Assembly: GCA_964538885.1 (NCBI GenBank)
Contig: CAZIHR010000066.1
Location: 1 to 30,281 of the forward strand
From: JAPOPJ01 sp964538885
GTDB taxonomy: Archaea > Thermoproteota > Nitrososphaeria > Nitrososphaerales > Nitrosopumilaceae
Reading direction: 5' to 3'
DNA: 30,281 nucleotides
The first letter of the stretch is position 1. Each line of letters begins with the position of its first letter. The translations under genes and the position numbers were made by a program. The notes under the pieces were generated by a model. The model saw only the letters and a list, made by a program, of their open reading frames with translations. It was not told where the DNA came from and did no database searches. Shown one piece after another: positions 8,228 through 14,460 of this stretch.

Positions 8228-8483
8228 CGACCTCTCACTTCTCTAACAGCTTCTACAGCATCAAATCTCCCCTTATCCAATTCTTCTGACAAGATCCCCT
8301 GATGCGGTCAAATGCTTTTGGGTCTAAATCCGGAACTCTGTCAAGCCCTATGGATTTTGCCAGTTCCTCTCTAAAGTCCATGTCATCCAGTACGTGCTGG
8401 CCTGCATGGATTGAGGGGGTGGACGCCACCTCTTGGTCTGTCTGGAGTCGATCCTCGATCTTTAGCTGGTCGGGATTTTCCAT
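8224..8483 (-). pseudogene. VapB-like antitoxin, frameshifted
   Basis: The ATG at 8483 opens a small acidic protein. It reads DPKAFDRIRG and then, after a run of four G (minus strand) at 8296-8299, the sensible continuation ILSEELDKGRF...VREVRGR lies in another frame; one extra base in the G run would join them into a protein of about 86 residues. Without it the frame ends at 8253. The joined stop at 8224-8226 overlaps the toxin start site by four bases, as in toxin-antitoxin operons. Assignment rests on size, the C-terminal helix and the PIN partner; no DNA-binding domain family was recognised. A sequencing error in the G run would also explain the shift. Confidence 0.55.
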
Positions 8484-8505
8484 GCTGTTACCTTGACGGC
8501 AGTTT

Positions 8506-8514
8506 CTTTAAATC
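8506..8514 (-). promoter_or_regulatory. TATA box of the antitoxin gene
   Basis: Minus-strand GATTTAAAG lies about 27 bases before the antitoxin ATG (8483), fitting an archaeal leaderless promoter. It shows the toxin-antitoxin operon was once expressed in this direction. Confidence 0.5.
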
Positions 8515-8702
8515 GTTTCCTTTTCTCAAAAGAGGATCGTCGCATATCGGCATAGGCCGGTGGCGTACCGTCTACTTGCACACCTGCCGAAGCGGCAACA
8601 CGCAGCAACAACAACAATTGAGCCAAGTGCATAGGCATAATCAAAAAGAAAACTAGCAGGGAATTTGCAGGCATCCCGATCGCCTTTTGCCATTGTATGC
8701 GG

Positions 8703-8724
8703 TTTGAACCCTGCAGGGTTCAAA
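8703..8724. repeat. perfect 22-base palindrome
   Basis: The sequence from TTTGAACCC to GGGTTCAAA, centred on CTGCAG, equals its own reverse complement over 22 bases. Its right half is the T-loop and part of the T-stem of the tRNA fragment, so the left half is an inverted copy of the T-loop sequence. It could be a recombinase-binding site or a product of recombination at the attachment site. Confidence 0.75.
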
Positions 8725-8741
8725 TCCCTTCCGGTCCACCA
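8715..8741 (+). other. tRNA 3' fragment, probable attachment site
   Basis: AGGG-TTCAAAT-CCCT is a T-stem and T-loop (GTTCAAATC), followed by the acceptor strand CCGGTCC, discriminator A (8738) and CCA (8739-8741). The 5' acceptor strand that should pair with it, GGACCGG, does not occur in the preceding 220 bases, and no anticodon arm is present, so this is not a complete tRNA gene. A tRNA 3' end with the rest missing is the classic product of integration by a tyrosine recombinase. The atypical genes lie to the left and core genes to the right, so I take it as the right end of the dnd island. The amino-acid identity cannot be read. Confidence 0.68.
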
Positions 8742-8910
8742 TCTACAGGGTTTATGCTGTCTCATCATTGTATGGTTGTTCTTGCCATCTGTAGGTAGTG
8801 TCGTAAATTCTTTCACTCCATACAGTATGACTATATCGTTATATGTTCTAGCCTCATGTTATTCTCCTGTGGGTGCACTGACTTGTAAAATAATGGAAAA
8901 TCAACACAAA

Positions 8911-8918
8911 ATTTTTAA
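8911..8918 (+). promoter_or_regulatory. TATA box of the flavoprotein gene
   Basis: ATTTTTAA, centred about 29 bases before the ATG at 8944, fits a leaderless archaeal promoter. Confidence 0.5.
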
Positions 8919-8943
8919 CCATATTCATCATGACTGAATCGTT

Positions 8944-9789
8944 ATGGTTGTAGATAATGAAGCAACAATCACTTATGTCCAGTTATTGAAGGAGGATCTT
9001 GTAATACTTAGGATAGTGCCCAATGAGGGCGAGATTCCCGAATATCAGGCAGGCCAATTCATAACGTTGGGCTTGCCAAACCCAAATGAGGGGGGAAAGA
9101 TTGTGCGCAGGGCATATTCCATCGCATCCCATCCCGAAAATAAAAAGTACGTTGAACTTTTAATTAGATGGGTCAGAAAGCCCCTTCCTGGAAGACTTAC
9201 GACCCAGATTTTTGATGCAAAGGAGGGGGACAATATCTTGTGGCTCAAGCCTACTGGCAGAGCACTTTTGATAAACAACAAGCTTCCAAACGGTGACAAA
9301 GACAACCGAAGAATTGTCTGCATCGGTGGAGGCACTGGCCTTGCGCCTTTTGTAAGCTTTGCCCAGCACCTGCATGCTACTGAAGATAAAAGAGAGATTG
9401 TCATCCTTCACGGAGCAAGTTACGTAGATGAACTAGGCTACAAGGAACTACTTACAGATCTGGAAAACGAAAGTATTGCAAAAGGGAAAGACGAATGGAA
9501 CTTCAAATACAGGGCCTCAATAAGCAGGCCGCAAGAATGGTTCAACAGGACATGGTCCGGACAAGTAGGAAGAGTAGAGACATTTCTCAGGCAGAGAGAT
9601 GGTGGCATGTCTCCTTTAGAAGAGCTTGTAGGAGAAAAGATCACTAAAGAGAATACCATGTTTTATGTCTGTGGCTGGCAGGGAACGATTGATGGAGTGA
9701 TGGACTTTTTAAAACCAAGAGGCTTTGTGACCGAGCATGACAAACGCGAAGACGGAAGCTTTGAAGTAAAGTACGAGTCGTACGGCTGA
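8944..9789 (+). CDS. ferredoxin-NADP reductase-like flavoprotein
   Basis: Soluble oxidoreductase (281 residues) of the ferredoxin-NADP(+) reductase superfamily, moving electrons between NAD(P)H and a one-electron carrier such as ferredoxin. The N-terminal beta-barrel has the FAD-binding RRAYSIAS motif at about residues 55-62. The second half is a Rossmann domain with the nucleotide-binding GGGTGLAPFVS at about 126-136, and the C-terminus has the YVCGWQGTID segment typical of the NAD(P)-binding end. No signal peptide, membrane segment or cysteine cluster is present. It is transcribed alone and is the first core gene outside the island. The exact electron partner cannot be told from sequence. 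Confidence 0.82.
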   Translation: MVVDNEATITYVQLLKEDLVILRIVPNEGEIPEYQAGQFITLGLPNPNEGGKIVRRAYSIASHPENKKYVELLIRWVRKPLPGRLTTQIFDAKEGDNILWLKPTGRALLINNKLPNGDKDNRRIVCIGGGTGLAPFVSFAQHLHATEDKREIVILHGASYVDELGYKELLTDLENESIAKGKDEWNFKYRASISRPQEWFNRTWSGQVGRVETFLRQRDGGMSPLEELVGEKITKENTMFYVCGWQGTIDGVMDFLKPRGFVTEHDKREDGSFEVKYESYG

Positions 9790-9860
9790 ATGCCTGTGGA
9801 CGTACAACATCGTGCTACATACGATACATCATGCAACATCAGGTAAAAATCAACCATTGA

Positions 9861-9869
9861 AATATTACA
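9861..9869 (+). promoter_or_regulatory. TATA box of the nucleotidyltransferase gene
   Basis: AATATTACA lies about 22 bases before the TTG at 9887 and supports that unusual start codon. Confidence 0.4.
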
Positions 9870-9886
9870 TATTCTAAATTATCCTG

Positions 9887-10486
9887 TTGACAACTGGACT
9901 ATACCTTGCACATCTGAATCCGGTGACCAATGCACATGTGGAAATTGTAAAGGAGCTAAAAGGCATGGCCGATACCGTCAAAGTCATGCCTGTGGTATTT
10001 AGATCCATACATGGGGAGATTAACAGCAGAAGCTTCCCATTCAGTTTTGAGACACGAAAACGCATGCTTGAATCGGTTTTTGCAGATACCATAACAATTA
10101 CAGACGACTATGCATTTTTTGCCCCGTTCAAAAAATACATGCCTCCACTTTTGGCACCAAAGTCATGGGAATTACGTAGAAAGATACTAAGTGGAGTAGG
10201 TGACGATTTTTTTTCATACACTGGTGACAGAACTGAGGGATATATGCTAAAGATCTACAGATTGAAACCAAGAGTGGGAAAAAGAAAACCCCTTTCTGCA
10301 GCATCTGTCAAAGAAAAGATGTATGACGCGGCACTAGGAAAAAAATCTGACTGGAAGACGTACGTTCCAAAAAGTATAGGTACCGTGATTGAGGAAGAGT
10401 GGGAGACGGTCAACAAATTTGCAGGTGGCAAGGATGATACCATCCGAGTGGTTGGTATGAAGTTTCCAAGGGTGGGATGGTCCTAG
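9887..10486 (+). CDS. NMNAT-like nucleotidyltransferase
   Basis: The 199-residue protein begins GLYLAHLNPVTNAH. This resembles the nucleotide-binding motif of nicotinamide-mononucleotide adenylyltransferases (form: G-x-FNPxTxxH) more than the usual HxGH of bacterial nucleotidyltransferases. Near the C-terminus KPLSAASVKEKM stands where the family has its ISST-x-(V/I)-R motif. A nucleotide-transfer role is therefore likely, and NAD synthesis is one option, but the substrate is uncertain because archaeal NMNATs normally belong to a different group with a GxFQPxHxGH motif. TTG is used as start; no earlier start fits the motif, and a TATA-like box lies 22 bases upstream. It is a single-gene unit. 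Confidence 0.55.
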   Translation: MTTGLYLAHLNPVTNAHVEIVKELKGMADTVKVMPVVFRSIHGEINSRSFPFSFETRKRMLESVFADTITITDDYAFFAPFKKYMPPLLAPKSWELRRKILSGVGDDFFSYTGDRTEGYMLKIYRLKPRVGKRKPLSAASVKEKMYDAALGKKSDWKTYVPKSIGTVIEEEWETVNKFAGGKDDTIRVVGMKFPRVGWS

Positions 10487-10615
10487 CACACTGCTAGTTC
10501 TAACATTGGAGACACGTTTCATTTTTTGTAGCACATACTATCTAAAATATTCCTATACACATGATTAAAAAATACATGAATCTGATTTTATTCTGTAATT
10601 TTCGGATGCCAAATA

Positions 10616-10625
10616 GATTAATAAT
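10616..10625 (+). promoter_or_regulatory. TATA box of the ilvE operon
   Basis: GATTAATAAT is centred about 25 bases before the GTG start of ilvE, supporting GTG 10646 and a leaderless mRNA for the four-gene operon. Confidence 0.5.
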
Positions 10626-10645
10626 GAACACGTAATTTTTTTGTT

Positions 10646-11563
10646 GTGAAATTACGCCTATCTAAATATGTGTGGTTTGATGGCAAGTACATTCCACTTG
10701 AAAAAGCTCACGTTCCGATCACTACGCATGCATTACACTATGGCACATCTATATTTGAGGGCATCAGGGCATACTGGAACAAAAACAACCTACTTGTATT
10801 CAGACTAGATGATCACCTGAAGCGGTTCAGGAGATCTGGGCAATTCTATGATATATCGTTGAATTTTTCTGACAAGCAAATTGGTGATGCAATAATTGGA
10901 TTGTGCAAGAAGAATAAGATAAACAAATCATGCTACATAAGACCATTTTATTTCATAGGCAACTATGGAATCAACCTACATGTGACACCCAAGGCACCTA
11001 CACATGTATGCTTGCTTGTGTTTCCATTTGGGGATCTGTTTGACAAAAACGGAATCAGTGCAGGCGTGGTCTCGTGGAGAAAATTTTCAGACATGTCCAC
11101 CCCGCCCCAAGCAAAGATGGGGGGAAACTATCTGAATTCTATCGTGGCTACACAAGAGGCAAAGAATGGCGGCTATGATGAAGCAATTCTACTTGATCAT
11201 AGCGGCAATCTAAGTGAGGCCCCCGGCGAAAACATATTCATAGTAAGAGATGGACAGCTTGTGACTCCTCCACTCTCATCATCCGCGCTTGAAGGCATTA
11301 CACGCGATACTGTAATCAAGATTGCCAAGGACCGCGATATCAGCATTGTAGAGCGAAAGATTCCACGTAGCGAGCTGGCACTTGCAGACGAGATATTTCT
11401 TACAGGCACGGCAGCAGAAATTACACCCATAATCTCAATCAACAAAAAAATAGTAGGCAACGGCCAGCCCGGAGCTCTTACAAGCAAAGTGATGTCGTGG
11501 TACCGTGACGTGGTAATGGGCAGGAATAATGACTACCCCCACTGGTTAACAGCGGTGTACTAG
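10646..11563 (+). CDS. ilvE: branched-chain amino acid aminotransferase
   Basis: Class IV PLP aminotransferase (305 residues, the normal length) catalysing the last step of leucine, isoleucine and valine synthesis. The start of the family fold is WFDGKYIPLEKAHVPITTHALHYG. The PLP lysine lies in QAKMGGNYLNS (near residue 158), followed by the conserved EAILLD, GENIFIV and ALEGITRDTV segments. All active-site blocks are intact. It is the first gene of an operon: the next gene begins at the base after its TAG. Sharing a transcript with a sugar-type oxidoreductase and an acyltransferase is unusual, and this enzyme type is not the aminotransferase expected in nucleotide-sugar pathways. Confidence 0.9.
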   Translation: MKLRLSKYVWFDGKYIPLEKAHVPITTHALHYGTSIFEGIRAYWNKNNLLVFRLDDHLKRFRRSGQFYDISLNFSDKQIGDAIIGLCKKNKINKSCYIRPFYFIGNYGINLHVTPKAPTHVCLLVFPFGDLFDKNGISAGVVSWRKFSDMSTPPQAKMGGNYLNSIVATQEAKNGGYDEAILLDHSGNLSEAPGENIFIVRDGQLVTPPLSSSALEGITRDTVIKIAKDRDISIVERKIPRSELALADEIFLTGTAAEITPIISINKKIVGNGQPGALTSKVMSWYRDVVMGRNNDYPHWLTAVY

Positions 11564-12499
11564 ATGAGAGTGGTACTAGTTGGAATGGGTGGCTGGGGCA
11601 AGAACCATGCACGTGTCCTGTCCGAGCTGGGAGTCTTGTGTGCTGTATGTGATGAGGATGGGGACAAAGGCAGGGAGTTTGGCACTCGTTATTTGGTAAA
11701 TCACTATTTGTCAGTCGAGGAACTTTTTGCATCAGAAAAGTTTGATGCAGCAATCATTGCCACCCCAACTATAACACATTATACCATGGCAACCCGATTC
11801 ATCAAAGCAAAAAAACACGTCTTTGTAGAAAAACCAATTACCTGCAAGTCAAATGAGGGAGAAGAGCTTGCAGATCTTGCCGAGAAGAACGGAGTGGTTC
11901 TGACCTGCGGGTATATAGAGAGATTCAACCCCGCCGTCAGCCTTGTCAAATCTTATCTAAGTGAAAAAAGATACGGCGACCTGATCATGCTCGAGTTTCA
12001 CAGAGAAAACAAAATGTCTCCGCACATCAAAGATGTGGGAATAATCCACGATACGACAGTACATGATATAGATACTGCTAACTGGCTATTTGATGAGATG
12101 CCAGTTATAGTCTTTGCCAGATCTGGCAATATCGATTCCGAACATGAGAATTTTGCAAGCATTGTACTTGGATATAGTGGTGCAAAGACTGCGGTAATAT
12201 CTGCTAACTGGATTGCACCAAACAAAGTAAGGACATTTCGCGCTGTTTGTACCAATGCTGTAATTGTAGCAGATTTCCTGTCACAGAAAGTAACGGTCAA
12301 CGGAAAGGATGTATCTGAAATATCAAAAGGCATGACGCGGGAGCCACTCCATCTGGAGCTTGCAAGCTTTCTGGATGCAGCAAATGGTGATGGCAATCTG
12401 GTGGTGATGCCACGACAAGCAGTAAACGTCACACGAATTGCAGAAGCGGCACTTTTATCTAGCAAGAGAGGAGTTCCAATATATCTAGAATTAAAATGA
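11564..12499 (+). CDS. Gfo/Idh/MocA-family oxidoreductase
   Basis: NAD(P)-dependent dehydrogenase (311 residues) of the Gfo/Idh/MocA family. The N-terminal Rossmann motif is GMGGWGKNHARVL, the conserved EKP motif is in VFVEKPITCK at about residue 87, and the substrate domain has GYIERFNP and the VHDIDTANWLF segment, as in UDP-N-acetylglucosamine or UDP-GlcNAcA 3-dehydrogenases (WbpB type). With the acyltransferase two genes on, it suggests synthesis of an N-acylated amino sugar for surface glycans. The substrate is an inference. The stop overlaps the next start by four bases (ATGA). Confidence 0.8.
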   Translation: MRVVLVGMGGWGKNHARVLSELGVLCAVCDEDGDKGREFGTRYLVNHYLSVEELFASEKFDAAIIATPTITHYTMATRFIKAKKHVFVEKPITCKSNEGEELADLAEKNGVVLTCGYIERFNPAVSLVKSYLSEKRYGDLIMLEFHRENKMSPHIKDVGIIHDTTVHDIDTANWLFDEMPVIVFARSGNIDSEHENFASIVLGYSGAKTAVISANWIAPNKVRTFRAVCTNAVIVADFLSQKVTVNGKDVSEISKGMTREPLHLELASFLDAANGDGNLVVMPRQAVNVTRIAEAALLSSKRGVPIYLELK

Positions 12500-12765
12500 A
12501 CAGATCCATGATTGATATTTTGGCGTGCCCAATTGACAAGAGCTATCCGCTGGAGCTTTTTGGAATTAATGAGAAGCACGATATCATATACGAGGGTGCC
12601 TTGTTTTGTGCCAAATGCTCAAGATTTTATCCTATATTGGATGATATTCCAATAATGCTCCCTGATGAGCTACGTGATAAAAAATTAGATATGGAATTTC
12701 TAAAACGAAACAAGAATGTCCTTCCAGAAAAGATTACTGTGGGGGCAAATCCATGGCATCTGTGA
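12496..12765 (+). CDS. Trm112-like small zinc protein
   Basis: A protein of 89 residues with an N-terminal ILACPIDKSYPLEL and a later CAKCSRFYPILDDIPIML, the pattern of Trm112/UPF0434 proteins. Such proteins bind zinc or stabilise partner methyltransferases. Only three cysteines are visible (one in ACPID, two in CAKC), so a full four-ligand zinc site is not evident. It overlaps the upstream oxidoreductase by four bases and the downstream frame by up to 13. The partner cannot be deduced; its sugar-pathway neighbours may indicate a different job from tRNA methylation. Confidence 0.7.
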   Translation: MNRSMIDILACPIDKSYPLELFGINEKHDIIYEGALFCAKCSRFYPILDDIPIMLPDELRDKKLDMEFLKRNKNVLPEKITVGANPWHL

Positions 12766-12773
12766 TTCTGTTG

Positions 12774-13247
12774 GTGGACAATTTTGTTTCAACGAAGGCA
12801 AGCATTGGAAAGAATACGCAGATTTGGCACTATACCTATGTAGGTGATAATACAGAGATAGGTGACAACGTCACCATAGGATCACTTGCACATGTTGATT
12901 ATAACGTCAAAATAGGAAACAATACGAGAATAGAGGGCCATGCATACATCCCACCATTATCCCGAATAGGAAACAATGTATTCATTGGCCCTGCCGCCGT
13001 CCTGACTAATGACCCATATCCTATATGTGATCGCCTTGTCGGCATAACAATCATGGACAACGCGATAATTGGAGGTGGTGTAGTGATAAAGGCAGGTGTG
13101 ACAGTTGGGAGAAATAGTATCGTTGCTATGGGGGCGGTGGTCACAAGAGACGTTCCAGATGACGTATTTGTGATGGGAGTTCCAGCAACAGTCAGATACA
13201 CGCGACAAGAGTACGAACAAAGAAAGAAGAGATGGCTACAGAGCTAG
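12774..13247 (+). CDS. hexapeptide-repeat acyltransferase
   Basis: Left-handed beta-helix acyltransferase with many [I/V]-G-x4 hexapeptide units (VGDNTEIGDNVTIGS, IGNNTRIEG, IGNNVFIGPAAVLTND) and a C-terminal MGVPATVRY cap, as in WbpD-like sugar N-acetyltransferases. The probable reaction is transfer of an acetyl group to an amino sugar made with the upstream oxidoreductase. The open frame reaches back to ATG 12753, but that overlaps the previous gene by 13 bases and adds a hydrophobic seven-residue stub. GTG 12774 (VDNFVSTKASIG) fits the usual family start better. The stop is built from CTAG, which also supplies the stop of the opposite gene. Confidence 0.82.
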   Translation: MDNFVSTKASIGKNTQIWHYTYVGDNTEIGDNVTIGSLAHVDYNVKIGNNTRIEGHAYIPPLSRIGNNVFIGPAAVLTNDPYPICDRLVGITIMDNAIIGGGVVIKAGVTVGRNSIVAMGAVVTRDVPDDVFVMGVPATVRYTRQEYEQRKKRWLQS

Positions 13248-13471
13248 GACTTGATCTCCCTGTGAAAGATCCAGTTCTTTACTTTGGCCAAAATCAGCAC
13301 CCATATTACTACAAGAGATATGACAATTGCAGCTTTGGTAATAGTTGTTGGGATCGAACCAAGCTGACCATACTCAGAAGCAGAAAATGATTCCAAGGCA
13401 ATTATTGCTATACCGCCGCCCAGAAGTATAAAAAGCCACATTGCAAGCAGAAATGCAAAGATTCGGATCAT
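13244..13471 (-). CDS. small two-helix membrane protein
   Basis: A hydrophobic protein of 75 residues with membrane segments at about 4-25 and 44-64 and a basic tail. No family was recognised. It is the last gene of the minus-strand operon behind the GlcNAc-1-phosphate transferase, with a four-base overlap (ATGA), so an accessory role at the membrane with that enzyme is possible but unproven. Confidence 0.65.
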   Translation of the reverse strand: MIRIFAFLLAMWLFILLGGGIAIIALESFSASEYGQLGSIPTTITKAAIVISLVVIWVLILAKVKNWIFHREIKS

Positions 13472-14460
13472 CCATATATCACCATTAAGAGTGCTGTGGC
13501 AACTGCCAAGAATCCTGAAAATGCAGCCATCTTGAATATGACATGTACAATTTGTCTTTCAGACATTGGTTTGCCTGCAACTATCAATCTTACAAGAGTT
13601 ACCGGGGCATCTGCATCTCTGGTAGCTTTGAGTTTCATGTCTTTTGTATGTTCGACAGGTTTGGTACTAATTTCTCTGTGCTCCACTATTCTCTTGACGC
13701 TTGAGAGGAACAAAAATGAATTCAGTATTGCAGGGAGCAATGCCACTGCAGCAATGACTTCTACATGACCTACTATTGCTACAGTACCATACATTGCACC
13801 TAATGCGAGTGCTCCAGAGTCGCCCGGGAATATTCTACTTGGCATGCGGTGATACTTGTAAAATGCCAGCGCAACAATTCCCAACGGCAGGCTCACCAAT
13901 GCAATCTCATAGTTTTGCAGTATGAACAAGGATGCACTCAGAGACAAACCGGCGATGGCCATAAAGCCACTTGCTGCTCCGTTTAACACATCAATGGAGT
14001 TGACTGTATTTCCCATGACCAGTATCATAAATATTACTACTCCTGCATATAATACTGGTATCTGCATGATGCCAAATGGTGGGAACGCAAGCTCCGCGTC
14101 ATATGCGCCAAGCAATAGAATCGGTATAGCTGCAACTGCAAGTGCACCCGGCTTGAACCATTTTCCCATTACTTTTTTGTCATCTATATAGCCGATCAGA
14201 AATGCAAGCGTACTGGTGATGATGACTGCCAATATCTCTGTTGACTGAAAAAATACATACAGGACGGCTTCAGAAGCCACCACCCCCAAAATTATGGACG
14301 GGCCGCCAGGACGAGCTACCATCACCCTCTCTTTCTTGTTGACATCCCTCATGACGTGATTTCTTTTGGTGAGATGCCTGATTAGTATGGGTGTGGTAAA
14401 GTAGACTGTAAGGAATGCAATTACACAGGAGGCGATCCCCCACATAATTAGTTCATTCAA
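13468..14460 (-). CDS. GlcNAc-1-phosphate transferase, glycosyltransferase 4 (AglH/MraY/WecA-like)
   Basis: Polytopic membrane enzyme (330 residues, about ten hydrophobic segments) that transfers a sugar 1-phosphate from a UDP-sugar to dolichyl/polyprenyl phosphate, the first step of lipid-linked oligosaccharide synthesis for archaeal N-glycosylation. Family motifs are visible: the aspartate pair in GYIDDKK at about residue 93, NSIDVLNG at about 153, and FPGDSGALALGA at about 212 (the family's F-x-GD-x-G metal site). It overlaps the helicase upstream and the small membrane protein downstream by four bases each. Opposite it, a sugar-modifying operon runs convergently, so this neighbourhood is rich in glycan genes. 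Confidence 0.85.
   Translation of the reverse strand: MNELIMWGIASCVIAFLTVYFTTPILIRHLTKRNHVMRDVNKKERVMVARPGGPSIILGVVASEAVLYVFFQSTEILAVIITSTLAFLIGYIDDKKVMGKWFKPGALAVAAIPILLLGAYDAELAFPPFGIMQIPVLYAGVVIFMILVMGNTVNSIDVLNGAASGFMAIAGLSLSASLFILQNYEIALVSLPLGIVALAFYKYHRMPSRIFPGDSGALALGAMYGTVAIVGHVEVIAAVALLPAILNSFLFLSSVKRIVEHREISTKPVEHTKDMKLKATRDADAPVTLVRLIVAGKPMSERQIVHVIFKMAAFSGFLAVATALLMVIYG

Larger units (their letters stand above)
8484..8943. other. island-core junction without a convincing gene
   Basis: No believable protein gene is seen. The stretch contains the antitoxin promoter, a perfect 22-base palindrome (8703-8724), the tRNA 3' fragment (8715-8741) and the promoter of the next core gene (8911-8918). 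Two antisense or overlapping open frames are discussed among the rejected items. Confidence 0.6.

Noticed and set aside
8462..8674. 70-residue minus-strand frame with a hydrophobic, signal-like start
   Set aside because: It runs through the antitoxin promoter and start in another frame; the leucine run comes from a CAA repeat on the other strand. No homologous family recognised.
8526..8816. 96-residue minus-strand open frame containing WWTGRDLNPAG
   Set aside because: That peptide is the typical false translation of the antisense of a tRNA 3' end, which lies exactly here; no other support for a gene.
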